Part shown: positions 7,331 to 15,722 of the stretch, one piece after another
How the letters are laid out: every line of letters begins with the position of its first letter
Position numbering within the stretch: position 1 is the first letter of the stretch
Origin: Bacteroidales bacterium
Lineage (GTDB): Bacteria > Bacteroidota > Bacteroidia > Bacteroidales > UBA3663
DNA: 33,355 nucleotides
NCBI GenBank assembly: GCA_017449065.1
Contig: JAFSKF010000022.1
Coordinates: 1 to 33,355 of the forward strand
Direction: 5' to 3'
Notes under the pieces: model-generated
Told to the model about the DNA's origin: nothing
The model's database searches: none
Seen by the model: the letters and a program-made list of their open reading frames with translations, nothing else
Position numbers and translations under genes: made by a program

Positions 7331-9940
7331 ATGAAGCACGTATTTTTCTCCGAATTATTTTTAGCAATGTCGAGCCTGCTGATGGCCCAGAGTACGGAAC
7401 AGCTATTGCTGAGCGGTTGGCGTTTTCAGCGAGGAGCTACCGAGGGAGCGGAAGCCGTCACGTTCGACGATTCAAAATGGCAACAGGTGTCCATTCCGCA
7501 CGATTGGGCGATAAGCGGTCCTTTCGACAAGGATATCGATAAGCAGGTGGTTGCCATCGAACAGAACGGAGAAAAAGAAGCGACCGAAAAAACCGGTCGA
7601 AGCGGCTCGCTGCCTTGGATTGGCGAAGGCTGGTATCGCACCGAAATCAATGTCCCCGAGGGCTATAGTGCTGCGGAACTGATTTTCGATGGCGCGATGG
7701 CCGAACCGCATGTGTATGTGGATGGTCAGGACGTGGGTTATTGGGCTTATGGCTACAATACGTTCAGCCTCGACATCTCGTCGGTGGTGAAAACTCCGGG
7801 CAAGCATCAGGTAGCTGTGCATCTGCAGAATGTAGAAGAATCTTCCCGCTGGTATCCGGGAGCCGGATTGTATCGTCCGGTTCGACTGGTGCTTCATCCG
7901 GCCAAATATCTGGCTACATGGGGCACTTTCGCCCGCACCACGATGGTGACAGGCATCGATGCTGAAGCCCGTACTGCGAAAGATGCGCGTCTCTATGTCA
8001 CATCGGCGATGGTGAACCCCGAAAAGCAGGGGAAATTGCGTATGACCCAAACACTCCTCGACGCTGAGGGCAATGCTTTAGCACAGGCATCGGCTGAAGT
8101 GAACCGTTCGATGGAAACCAATCTGGTACTGACGTTGCGCGATGTGAAGCTGTGGAGCCCCGAACAGCCGGCACTCTACACATTGGTGACGGAACTCAAG
8201 GAAGGCGACAAAGTGTGGGACCGGAAAGAGACGAAAGTCGGCATCCGCAGCATCGAATATACCGCCGAAGGGTTCAAGCTGAACGGGAAGGTACGTAAGT
8301 TCAAGGGCGTTTGTCTGCACCACGATCTGGGTCCGCTGGGTGCTGCTTTCAACAAGGATGCGTTCCGTCGGCAGGTGCGCCTCTTGCAGGAAATGGGTTG
8401 CGATGCCATCCGCACCAGCCATAATATGCCGGCACCTTGGCAGATGGACATCTGCGACGAGATGGGCATGTTGGTGATGGCCGAATCGTGCGACATGTGG
8501 GTTAGCAAGAAGTGCAAAAACGGCTATGCCCGATTCTTCGAGCAAGTGGATAACCAATCGGTCAACCGCAGCAAGGATCCCTGGTGGAAGCGCGATTTTA
8601 CCAACCTGGTGCTGGTACACCGGAATCATCCTTCGATTGTGATGTGGAGTATCGGCAACGAGATTCCGGAACAGGGTTCGGCTACCGGTTACTATTATAC
8701 GAAGCAGATTCAGAACCTGATTCATGAACTGGACGGAACACGTCCGTGCACGCAAGGTATGGATCGCGGCGAAGCACCGATGTATAGCGGCGTATTTCAG
8801 GAAACCGATATTCCGGGCTTCAACTATCGCCTGCATATCTATCCGAAAGGACTCGAACTGACGCCCAAGGGCATTATTCTGGGGTCGGAAACGGCATCGA
8901 CGGTATCGAGCCGAGGCGTTTATAAGTTCCCCGTGAAGGAAGAGCACGGAACAGCATACGAAGACGGACAGATTTCATCGTACGATCTGGAATCATGCAT
9001 CTGGAGCAACCTGCCCGACGACGATTGGATGTGGCAGGATAAAGAGCCTCGGGTGATTGGTGAATTTGTCTGGACAGGTTTCGATTACCTGGGTGAACCT
9101 ACACCTTACGATGAATACTGGCCTTCACGTTCCAGCTATTTCGGTATTTTCGATCTGGCAGGTCTGCCCAAAGACCGTATGTGGCTCTATCGCACCCATT
9201 GGGCACCTGAAAAAGAAACCTTGCATCTGCTGCCGCATTGGAACTGGGAAGGACGGGAAGGCGAAGTGACGCCGGTCTTCTGCTATACCAGCTATCCGGA
9301 AGCCGAACTGTTTGTGAACGGTAAGAGTCAAGGCCGCTTGAAGCATACGGATTGCAGTATGGACGACTTTATGGAACAGCGCCATGCTGAGAAAATGCCT
9401 TGGGGCGGCACTTCGATGTTTGCCAACGGCGATGCGCCACGAGGCAAGAACCGTCTGGATCGCTACCGTTTACGTTGGATGGATGTGAAATATGAACCCG
9501 GAGAACTGAAAGTGGTGGCATACGATGCCCATGGAAATGTGGCTGCCACCGAAACTGTCAAGACTGCCGGCAAGCCTCACCATATCGAGTTGATAGCTGA
9601 CCGAAGTGAAATGTCGGCGTTGCCGCTCGATGCCGATGGAAAGGCTTTGGATTGTCCGGATATGGCGTTCTATACCGTCCGCGTGGTTGATAAAGACGGT
9701 AACTTGTGTCCGGATGCCGACACGCAACTGAAATTTACCGTGAAAGGCAAATCCGCCCAATTCAATTCGTGCTGCAATGGCGATGCTACCTCACTCGAAG
9801 TCTTCACCCAACCTACCATGAAGGCCTTCAAAGGTCAGTTGGTGGTGGTGCTGCAAGCCACTCCGACAGCAGGCATTTCTACCCTCACCGTTTCGGGTAA
9901 AGGCCTGAAGAGCGGAACAGCCAAGATAGAGGTGAAATAG
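7331..9940 (+). CDS. Exported glycoside hydrolase family 2 enzyme with DUF4982-type tail (beta-galactosidase-like)
   Basis: An 869-residue protein with a short signal peptide ending near LLMAQ. Domains: jelly roll (about 25-200; SIPHDWAISGPF, GEGWYRTEINV, SSRWYPGAGLYRPVRL), Ig-like domain (about 205-310), TIM barrel (about 315-625; CLHHDLGPLGAAF, RTSHNMPAP), a DUF4982-like domain (about 640-745; CYTSYPEAELFVNGKSQGR) and a terminal beta domain (about 755-868). Predicted acid/base is Glu444 in WSIGNEIPEQ and nucleophile Glu520 in ILGSETAS, both intact. It is only distantly similar to the GH2 enzyme at 4532-7027 (different residues around the active site), so the pair is not a recent duplication. 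It probably acts in the periplasm on beta-galactosides or related glycans; specificity is not readable. Confidence 0.87.
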   Translation: MKHVFFSELFLAMSSLLMAQSTEQLLLSGWRFQRGATEGAEAVTFDDSKWQQVSIPHDWAISGPFDKDIDKQVVAIEQNGEKEATEKTGRSGSLPWIGEGWYRTEINVPEGYSAAELIFDGAMAEPHVYVDGQDVGYWAYGYNTFSLDISSVVKTPGKHQVAVHLQNVEESSRWYPGAGLYRPVRLVLHPAKYLATWGTFARTTMVTGIDAEARTAKDARLYVTSAMVNPEKQGKLRMTQTLLDAEGNALAQASAEVNRSMETNLVLTLRDVKLWSPEQPALYTLVTELKEGDKVWDRKETKVGIRSIEYTAEGFKLNGKVRKFKGVCLHHDLGPLGAAFNKDAFRRQVRLLQEMGCDAIRTSHNMPAPWQMDICDEMGMLVMAESCDMWVSKKCKNGYARFFEQVDNQSVNRSKDPWWKRDFTNLVLVHRNHPSIVMWSIGNEIPEQGSATGYYYTKQIQNLIHELDGTRPCTQGMDRGEAPMYSGVFQETDIPGFNYRLHIYPKGLELTPKGIILGSETASTVSSRGVYKFPVKEEHGTAYEDGQISSYDLESCIWSNLPDDDWMWQDKEPRVIGEFVWTGFDYLGEPTPYDEYWPSRSSYFGIFDLAGLPKDRMWLYRTHWAPEKETLHLLPHWNWEGREGEVTPVFCYTSYPEAELFVNGKSQGRLKHTDCSMDDFMEQRHAEKMPWGGTSMFANGDAPRGKNRLDRYRLRWMDVKYEPGELKVVAYDAHGNVAATETVKTAGKPHHIELIADRSEMSALPLDADGKALDCPDMAFYTVRVVDKDGNLCPDADTQLKFTVKGKSAQFNSCCNGDATSLEVFTQPTMKAFKGQLVVVLQATPTAGISTLTVSGKGLKSGTAKIEVK

Positions 9941-9961
9941 AATAATCATAAAGACCGCAAA

Positions 9962-10029
9962 TTTGCGCTCCAGTTAGGAAAATTTTGTTCCCCAGTTAGA
10001 AAAAAAGTTTTTCATAACTGTGGCGCAAA
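9962..10029 (-). repeat. 68-base intergenic element, copy A (inverted relative to copy B)
   Basis: Bounded by TTTGC (9962-9966) and GCAAA (10025-10029). Read on the minus strand it aligns without gaps to 26080-26147 at 52 of 68 positions, and at 27 of 30 in the core 9970-9999 (CTAACTGGG, AAAATTTTCCTAA). It contains units of about 22 bases beginning TAACTGG. It lies between the GH2 gene and msrC. A 12-base palindrome CGCAAATTTGCG (9956-9967) overlaps its left end. Confidence 0.6.
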
Positions 10030-10071
10030 AACAGAATCATTAAGGACTCTTAAAAATAGGGACAATTACGT

Positions 10072-10542
10072 ATGGCAGAACATTTAGAAATAGCAGCCGG
10101 AAATAAAGAGGAAAAATACAGGCTGCTGTATCCGCAGATTCAGGCATTAGTGGAATCGGAAACCGATCCCATTGCCAATATGGCGAATGTGGCAGCAGTC
10201 ATTCAGGAGACATTCCACTTCTGGTGGACAGGCTTTTACCGCGTGGTGGAAGGAGTGCTGGTGCTGGGGCCTTTTCAGGGTCCTTTGGCTTGCACCCGCA
10301 TCCGAAAAGGAAAGGGAGTGTGCGGAACTGCCTGGCAAGAAAACCGGACCCAAGTGGTGCCCGATGTTGACCAGTTTCCGGGGCATATAGCTTGCAGTTC
10401 TGCCTCTCGGAGCGAAATCGTCGTGCCCGTCCGAAACGCAGACGGAGAGGTGAAAGCCGTGTTGGATATCGACAGCGCCGAATTGGCGACTTTCGATGCA
10501 ACAGATGCTTTTTGGTTGGAGAAAATTGCCGCATTGATGTAA
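10072..10542 (+). CDS. msrC: Free methionine-(R)-sulfoxide reductase (GAF domain)
   Basis: A 156-residue cytoplasmic protein consisting of one GAF domain, the usual length for the fRMsr (YebR/MsrC) family, which reduces free methionine-R-sulfoxide using cysteines recycled by thioredoxin. Family motifs are all present: WWTGFYRV, LGPFQGPLAC, GKGVCGTAW, DVDQFPGHIAC and SRSEIVVPV. The three conserved cysteines correspond to Cys74, Cys84 and Cys108; Cys108 in HIAC is the expected catalytic position by comparison with the E. coli enzyme. No clear promoter is seen in the 131-base gap upstream, which is largely filled by repeat copy A. It is followed by a separate promoter for the topoisomerase gene. 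It acts in repair of oxidative damage. Confidence 0.9.
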   Translation: MAEHLEIAAGNKEEKYRLLYPQIQALVESETDPIANMANVAAVIQETFHFWWTGFYRVVEGVLVLGPFQGPLACTRIRKGKGVCGTAWQENRTQVVPDVDQFPGHIACSSASRSEIVVPVRNADGEVKAVLDIDSAELATFDATDAFWLEKIAALM

Positions 10543-10578
10543 TTTTCAGTTCCAAATGCTGTTTTTAAGCCGATAATT

Positions 10579-10608
10579 TTTGATTTTCGAAAAAAAACAT
10601 TATCTTTG
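10579..10608 (+). promoter_or_regulatory. Promoter for the topoisomerase operon
   Basis: TTTG (10579-10582), 18 bases, TATCTTTG (10601-10608). The spacer is a little short but the -7 element is perfect. The ATG follows at 10648. Confidence 0.65.
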
Positions 10609-10647
10609 CGGCGTTATTATTGCTAATGCCGTAATTTACCTCTTAAT

Positions 10648-13314
10648 ATGCGTGAAGACGAAAACGAAATGAATCTGGACGAGGAGAATCTGGCCGAATC
10701 GGAGGACCTCCAAGGTGAATCCCAGAATATCAATTATACGCCACACAACGACGACGAGGTGGGCGAGGATAAGATCCACCATCTGGGCGGTATGTACCAG
10801 AACTGGTTCCTCGATTACGCATCGTACGTTATTCTGGAGCGAGCCGTTCCCCACATGGTGGATGGCTTGAAGCCTGTGCAGCGTCGTATTCTGCATGCCA
10901 TGAACGTTATCGACGACGGACGCTATAACAAGGTGGCAAACATTGTGGGTCAGACCATGCAGTATCACCCACACGGCGATGCTTCGATTGGCGATGCCTT
11001 GGTGCAGATGGGACAGAAAGATTTGCTGATCGACACGCAAGGAAACTGGGGAAACATCCTGACCGGCGATGATGCCGCTGCTCCCCGATACATTGAGGCC
11101 CGTTTGTCGAAATTCGCTTTAGAGGTCGTTTTCAACAATAAAATTACGCATTGGCAGCTCTCGTACGACGGACGTAAGAAGGAGCCGATCAACCTGCCTG
11201 TCAAGTTCCCATTGCTGCTGGCGCAAGGCGTTGAGGGTATCGCCGTAGGTCTGTCATCGAAGATTCTTCCGCACAATTTCAACGAATTGCTCGATGCCTC
11301 TATCAGCTACCTGCGTGGCGAAGAGTTCCAGATCTTCCCGGATTTCCCGACAGGAGGCCTGATCGACGTGAGCAAATATCACGACGGACAGCGAGGCGGA
11401 TCGGTGAAAATCCGCAGCCGTATCGAGAAGATCGACCAGAAGACACTCCGTATCTTAGACGTTCCTTTCGGTAAAACCACCGACTCCCTGCTGGAATCGA
11501 TCAAGAAGGCCAACGAGAAAGGAAAAATCAAGATCCGTAAGTTCGACGACTTTACTGCCGATCATGCGGAAATCGTGGTGCACCTGATGCCTGGCGTTTC
11601 GAGCGACAAAACCATCGATGCCCTGTATGCCTTCACCGATTGCGAGGTGAGCATCTCGCCTAATTGCTGCGTCATCTACGATAAGAAACCGCACTTCCTG
11701 ACGGTGAGCGAAGTGCTGCGCCGTTCGGCCGACAACACGAAGGAACTGCTGAAGGCTGAACTCGAAATCAACAAGCAGGAACTGTTGGAGCACCTGATGA
11801 CAATCTCGCTCGAAAAGATTTTCATCGAGGAACGTATCTATAAGGATAAGGAGTATGAGCAGGCCAAGACCATCGACGAAGCGCTCAATCATATCGACAA
11901 GCGATTGGAGCCTTTCAAGCCGGACTTTGTACGCGAGGTGACTCGCGACGATCTGCTGCATTTGGAGGACATTAAGATGGCACGTATCCACAAATACAGT
12001 TCCGATAAGGCCGATGAGGATATCGCCAACACGAAGAAGAAAATCAAGGAGATCGAGAAGAACCTGCGCCATCTGGTGGATTACACCATTGCCTGGTTCG
12101 AACACCTGAAAGAAAAATACGGCAAGGACCATCCGCGTCTGACAGAGATCCGCAGTTTCGATTCTGTGGATGCTTCGAAGGTGATTGAAAGCAACCTGAA
12201 ACTGTATCATAATCCGGACGACGGCTTCATCGGCACAGGCTTGAAGCCTTCGGAATCGACCTTTATCTGTAACTGTTCTGAAATTGACGAGATCCTGATT
12301 ATCTATAAATCTGGCCAGTATAAAGTGGTCAAGGTGGCCGATAAGATCTTTGTCGATAAGGATGTGCTCTACATCAACGTCTATCGGAAGAGCGACCAGC
12401 GCACCATCTACAACGTGGTATATCGCGACGGCAAGGGCGCGATGAGTCCGCACTACATCAAGCGATTCAACATCACGTCGGTGCAGCGCGACAAACTCTA
12501 CGACCTGACTTTAGGCAAGCCGGGCAGCCGCATCGAATATCTGTCGGCAAACCTGAATGGTGAAGCCGAAGTGCTGCGTATCACCATCCGAAGCCTGAAC
12601 AAGCAAGTGCGCACCAAGAGCTTCGAACGCGACTTTGCCGAGATTCCGATTCGCGGACGCGGCACCAAAGGTCTGCTACTGACGCGTGCCGAGATCCAGA
12701 AGATTTCAGTGAAGGAACATGGCGGATCGACCTTAGGCGGTCGTCCGGTTTGGTGGGATGCCGATGTGCAGCGCATCAACTACGACAAGCAGGGCGAGTA
12801 TCTGGGCGAATTCTTGGGAGATGACAAGATTCTGGTCATCCTGGATAACTACGAATACTATCTGACCAACTACGATGAAACCAATCACTACGAAACTAAC
12901 GTGCTGAAGATCGAAAAGTACGATCCGAACAAAGTGTGGACGCTGGTGATGACCGATTGGGAGAATGACTGCCAGAACCTGAAGCGTTGCATGCTCGAGG
13001 CCAAGGCATCGAAACAGAATATGCTGGGCGAACCCAAGCGCTTCACAATGGTTTATCTGACCAGCACACCCTTCCCCCGTTTCCGTTTCACTTTTGCCAA
13101 ACCCGACGACTTCCGCGAGCCGCTTGAAATCGAGGCAGAAGAATTTATTCAGGTGCACGGCGTGAACACCAAGGGTAAGAGAGTGGCGAAATGGAAGGTG
13201 GCGAAGGTCGAGGAACTGGCACCCACTCATGTGACAGAAAGCGAAGAGCCGGAAACAACTGAATCTGATGCAGAAAATGAAGAAACTACTGCTGATCCTG
13301 AGTCTTTGTTCTAA
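10648..13314 (+). CDS. parC: DNA topoisomerase IV / gyrase-type subunit A
   Basis: An 888-residue type IIA topoisomerase A subunit, which cuts and rejoins the gate DNA duplex. After an acidic N-terminal extension (1-40) come the winged-helix/tower domains (about 45-480): DGLKPVQRRILHAM, YHPHGDASIGDAL, and DDAAAPRYIEARLS with active-site Tyr148. The C-terminal beta-pinwheel spans about 520-830, followed by an acidic tail. The motif YHPHGDASIGDALVQMGQ and the absence of a clear GyrA box favour the ParC-like Bacteroidota subunit over GyrA; annotators often name it gyrase/topoisomerase IV subunit A. At the position of E. coli GyrA Ser83 it has Ala112; the Asp87 equivalent is Asp116. No parE is adjacent. 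Its last 38-47 bases contain the start of the next gene, suggesting translational coupling. Confidence 0.88.
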   Translation: MREDENEMNLDEENLAESEDLQGESQNINYTPHNDDEVGEDKIHHLGGMYQNWFLDYASYVILERAVPHMVDGLKPVQRRILHAMNVIDDGRYNKVANIVGQTMQYHPHGDASIGDALVQMGQKDLLIDTQGNWGNILTGDDAAAPRYIEARLSKFALEVVFNNKITHWQLSYDGRKKEPINLPVKFPLLLAQGVEGIAVGLSSKILPHNFNELLDASISYLRGEEFQIFPDFPTGGLIDVSKYHDGQRGGSVKIRSRIEKIDQKTLRILDVPFGKTTDSLLESIKKANEKGKIKIRKFDDFTADHAEIVVHLMPGVSSDKTIDALYAFTDCEVSISPNCCVIYDKKPHFLTVSEVLRRSADNTKELLKAELEINKQELLEHLMTISLEKIFIEERIYKDKEYEQAKTIDEALNHIDKRLEPFKPDFVREVTRDDLLHLEDIKMARIHKYSSDKADEDIANTKKKIKEIEKNLRHLVDYTIAWFEHLKEKYGKDHPRLTEIRSFDSVDASKVIESNLKLYHNPDDGFIGTGLKPSESTFICNCSEIDEILIIYKSGQYKVVKVADKIFVDKDVLYINVYRKSDQRTIYNVVYRDGKGAMSPHYIKRFNITSVQRDKLYDLTLGKPGSRIEYLSANLNGEAEVLRITIRSLNKQVRTKSFERDFAEIPIRGRGTKGLLLTRAEIQKISVKEHGGSTLGGRPVWWDADVQRINYDKQGEYLGEFLGDDKILVILDNYEYYLTNYDETNHYETNVLKIEKYDPNKVWTLVMTDWENDCQNLKRCMLEAKASKQNMLGEPKRFTMVYLTSTPFPRFRFTFAKPDDFREPLEIEAEEFIQVHGVNTKGKRVAKWKVAKVEELAPTHVTESEEPETTESDAENEETTADPESLF

Positions 13315-14203
13315 CTTCTTCGTTCTGCCGACAGCTATCGCTCAGGAGGCAGAGACATCGGAAGAAGAGACGGAATATGTCGTTCCGCGACCGGTAACCT
13401 CGGTGCTGACCTTGGGTATCGGACAGGGAAAGATGCGCGACACCTACCTGACGAACCTGATGTATGAAGGTTCGGCACTCGATGTGACCTACGAGCGCTG
13501 GCGACTGATGCGCCAATGTAAATGGAACAACGAACAGGTGGTGGATATCTCTTATATGAAGGGAAAAGACAAGAGTCGGATGACGACTTCGATGGCAGGA
13601 CGCTTGCGCTACCACTATGCCATGCATAAGGTCTGGCGGCTCGGCAATCCTTCAGCGCTGACATCGGAGGCTCCCGTCAGTTTGTACGTAGGACCTTATG
13701 CAAGTCTAAACATCGGCTTCAACTACAACCTGAAAATGGCGAACGGCAATAATCCGGCAACGTTGCATCTGTCTGAAAACCTGGGTATCTCGGCAGGTGC
13801 TGTCTGGCACTATTCATTGCGTCGGCAGCCTTGTGCGCTGAACCTGCAGATACAGGCACCGATTGTGGGTAATGCAGTGGTGCCCGAATACGGAGCTTCA
13901 TACTATGAGACGTTCTATTTGGAGGACGATCCGAAAACCACTCACATTACTTCGCTGAACAACCAGCAGGATCTGGATTTGCGTATCACGACCGACATTC
14001 CGTTGACCACCCTTCCTTTCCTGAAGAAGCTGGATACCACCATCCGTCTGGGTTTCGCCTATCATATCGAAACAATGGATGTCAACCATATCGTCACCCG
14101 TTACAGCACCTGCCAGCTGGTGGTCGGATGGACGTATCAGTATCTCCCATTCAGTCGCCGAAAAGCTCACCTCTTAAAATCGCAACCGGCCTATGCTTAC
14201 TAA
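13277..14203 (+). CDS. DUF3316-like exported beta-rich protein
   Basis: A 308-residue protein from ATG 13277 (an ATG three codons earlier at 13268 is equally possible). Residues 1-20 are a signal peptide ending AIA-Q. The mature part alternates aromatic beta strands (VTYERWRLMRQ, VSLYVGPYASLNIGFNYNL, LGISAGAVWHYSLRRQPCAL, TIRLGFAYHIETM) and looks like a small outer-membrane beta barrel. The length and pattern fit DUF3316, which I recall being found beside the topoisomerase A gene in Bacteroidales. Function unknown. The start lies inside the end of parC and the stop overlaps the S41 peptidase gene by 11 bases, so the three are probably one transcript. Confidence 0.65.
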   Translation: MKKLLLILSLCSNFFVLPTAIAQEAETSEEETEYVVPRPVTSVLTLGIGQGKMRDTYLTNLMYEGSALDVTYERWRLMRQCKWNNEQVVDISYMKGKDKSRMTTSMAGRLRYHYAMHKVWRLGNPSALTSEAPVSLYVGPYASLNIGFNYNLKMANGNNPATLHLSENLGISAGAVWHYSLRRQPCALNLQIQAPIVGNAVVPEYGASYYETFYLEDDPKTTHITSLNNQQDLDLRITTDIPLTTLPFLKKLDTTIRLGFAYHIETMDVNHIVTRYSTCQLVVGWTYQYLPFSRRKAHLLKSQPAYAY

Positions 14204-15305
14204 ACACTTCTTTCCGTTTTTGCTGATGGCTACGATGTTGGGCGGCTTCTCCTCTTGTCTGGACGATGACAATCTGGAGGAGAATAACACCTATTTGGGA
14301 AATTTTGAGGCCTGCTGGAAGGCGATGGATGAGCATTACTGCTTCTTTACCGAAAAGAATATCGACTGGGATCGGGTGTATCAGGTGTATCGGCCTTATT
14401 TCAAGGACTCTGTGCAGAATCAGGTCGATGAGTTCCAGCTGTTGGCTCAAATGCTCGCGGTGGTGAAAGACGGACACGTGAACCTTTACAGTTCATTCAA
14501 TACGGCCCGCTATTGGAGCTGGTTCGAGGACTATGAGAATAATTTCGACGAGAACCTGCTCTACGATTATTATTTAGGCAAAAAGTACTGGCTCACGTCA
14601 GGCATCTGCTACGGTATGTTTTCCGATACGGTGGGCTATATGTGGTATCCTTCGTTTGCTTCCACCATTGGCGAAACCAATTTGGATTATGTACTGGCTT
14701 TGCTGCGTAATGCCAAAGGACTGATTATCGATGTGCGAAACAATGGCGGTGGAGCCTTGACTAATGTGCCGACTTTGGCCAACCGTTTCTGTACGGAAAA
14801 AACGCTCTATAGCTACATCATGCACAAAACCGGAAAAGGACACGATGATTTTTCTGACTTGGAGCCGTTGTACTTGAAACCACAGAAAGGAAGAATCGCG
14901 TGGGATGCGTCGCGTCAGCCGGTGGTGGTGCTCACCAACCGTTCCTGCTATAGCGCTACCAACAATTTTGTGGCAGCTATGCGTTCGCTCGACGGAACGA
15001 TGACCACCGACAGTACGGGTGCCAGATACCCGAAAATAATTAAGACGATGGGAGACAAGACCGGTGGCGGTGGCGGTTTGCCGCTCGAAACCATTTTGCC
15101 CAACGGATGGGTATTGCGTTTCTCGGCTTGTCCGATTCTGGATCATCAGAAGAACCAGACAGAAAACGGTATTGATCCGGATTTCTCTGTTTCGATGGAT
15201 TCGACGAGTATGTTTGTCGATCATAAGGACGACATCATCGAGGCTGCTCGCGCGTACATTATAAATAATACGCGTATGGAGTATAAGGGTAAGGAAGAGG
15301 AATAA
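14193..15305 (+). CDS. S41-family peptidase-like lipoprotein
   Basis: A 370-residue protein with lipobox GFSSC (Cys22) followed by LDDDN, an acidic run that in Bacteroidota favours surface display. Residues about 35-100 match the N-terminal helical domain of S41/tricorn-like peptidases (CWKAMDEHYCFF, LAVVKDGHVNL). The catalytic core is about 170-345: GLIIDVRNNGGG, then VVVLTNRSCYSATNNF with predicted nucleophile Ser254, then GDKTGGGGGLP and LPNGWVLRFSA. CtpA-type enzymes have a catalytic Lys in a TxGKG motif about 25 residues after Ser; here that motif is TGGGGG with no Lys, a variant I associate with Bacteroidota S41 lipoproteins. The catalytic mechanism, or activity at all, is therefore uncertain. 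No obvious PDZ domain is present. It overlaps the upstream gene by 11 bases. Confidence 0.78.
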   Translation: MLTKHFFPFLLMATMLGGFSSCLDDDNLEENNTYLGNFEACWKAMDEHYCFFTEKNIDWDRVYQVYRPYFKDSVQNQVDEFQLLAQMLAVVKDGHVNLYSSFNTARYWSWFEDYENNFDENLLYDYYLGKKYWLTSGICYGMFSDTVGYMWYPSFASTIGETNLDYVLALLRNAKGLIIDVRNNGGGALTNVPTLANRFCTEKTLYSYIMHKTGKGHDDFSDLEPLYLKPQKGRIAWDASRQPVVVLTNRSCYSATNNFVAAMRSLDGTMTTDSTGARYPKIIKTMGDKTGGGGGLPLETILPNGWVLRFSACPILDHQKNQTENGIDPDFSVSMDSTSMFVDHKDDIIEAARAYIINNTRMEYKGKEEE

Positions 15306-15356
15306 AAAGGGAGATTATGAAGTGTAAAAGGGGAGATTAAGGGACGTATGTTGAGC

Positions 15357-15425
15357 TTTCTGAAATTTCTGCATCTATTTTTCTGCCTGAAAATTTGGAG
15401 ATTTCAGAAATAGTATGTACCTTTG
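15357..15425 (+). promoter_or_regulatory. tRNA-Leu promoter with flanking inverted repeat
   Basis: TTTG (15394-15397), 20 bases, TACCTTTG (15418-15425), with the tRNA starting 14 bases later. A perfect 10-base inverted repeat, TTTCTGAAAT (15357-15366) and ATTTCAGAAA (15401-15410), straddles the -33 element. The promoter is well supported; a regulatory role for the repeat is a guess. Confidence 0.7.
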
Positions 15426-15438
15426 CGCCCGCAATGAT

Positions 15439-15520
15439 GCGGATATGTTGAAATTGGTAGACAAGCCAGACTTAGGATCTGGTGCCGTGAGGCGTGTGGG
15501 TTCGAGTCCCACTATCCGTA
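15439..15520 (+). tRNA. tRNA-Leu (anticodon UAG)
   Basis: An 82-base class II tRNA. The acceptor stem GCGGATA (15439-15445) pairs with TATCCGT (15513-15519), ending in a G-U pair, with discriminator A15520. The anticodon arm is CCAGA-CTTAGGA-TCTGG with anticodon TAG. The long variable arm (TGCCGTGAGGCGT) marks Leu. The T arm is GTGGG-TTCGAGT-CCCAC. CCA is not encoded. Confidence 0.95.
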
Positions 15521-15539
15521 CAACCGCATGATTGCTTAC

Positions 15540-15567
15540 AAGGAGACCTTCGGGCCTCCTTTTTTTT
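15540..15567 (+). terminator. Rho-independent terminator after tRNA-Leu
   Basis: Stem AAGGAGACC (15540-15548) pairs with GGCCTCCTT (15553-15561) around a TTCG tetraloop with one A-C mismatch, followed by a T run to 15567. It begins 20 bases after the tRNA. Confidence 0.9.
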
Positions 15568-15643
15568 GTGCGAAAACCAGTCGTTATGGCGTTAAAAGCT
15601 ATATTTTTGTTAAGCATTTTTTAACATTTACCTAAAAATAAGT

Positions 15644-15675
15644 ATTGCCAGACTATCCAAAAACCTATAACTTTG
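15644..15675 (+). promoter_or_regulatory. Promoter of the barrel-imelysin operon
   Basis: ATTG (15644-15647, one mismatch), 20 bases, TAACTTTG (15668-15675). The inferred transcription start near 15682 lies downstream of an in-frame ATG at 15645, so translation must begin at 15723 or 15729. Confidence 0.7.
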
Positions 15676-15722
15676 CAGCCGGAAAATGGAAATTACTTCA
15701 TTTTGTCTATCAAAAACTGAAT

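Noticed and set aside
7193..7339. Longer N-terminus for the 41-residue gene
   Set aside because: It would start upstream of its own promoter and overlap the promoter of the second GH2 gene.
11455..12453. 332-residue frame antisense to the topoisomerase gene
   Set aside because: It is a codon-bias shadow; the plus-strand protein is fully conserved across this span.
15375..15617. 80-residue minus-strand frame containing GLEPTRLTAPDPKSGLSTNF
   Set aside because: It is the antisense of tRNA-Leu, a well-known source of spurious proteins; the tRNA, its promoter and its terminator explain the sequence.
15645..15722. Longer N-terminus for the barrel protein
   Set aside because: The ATG at 15645 lies inside the promoter, and the extension would place residues before a good signal peptide.
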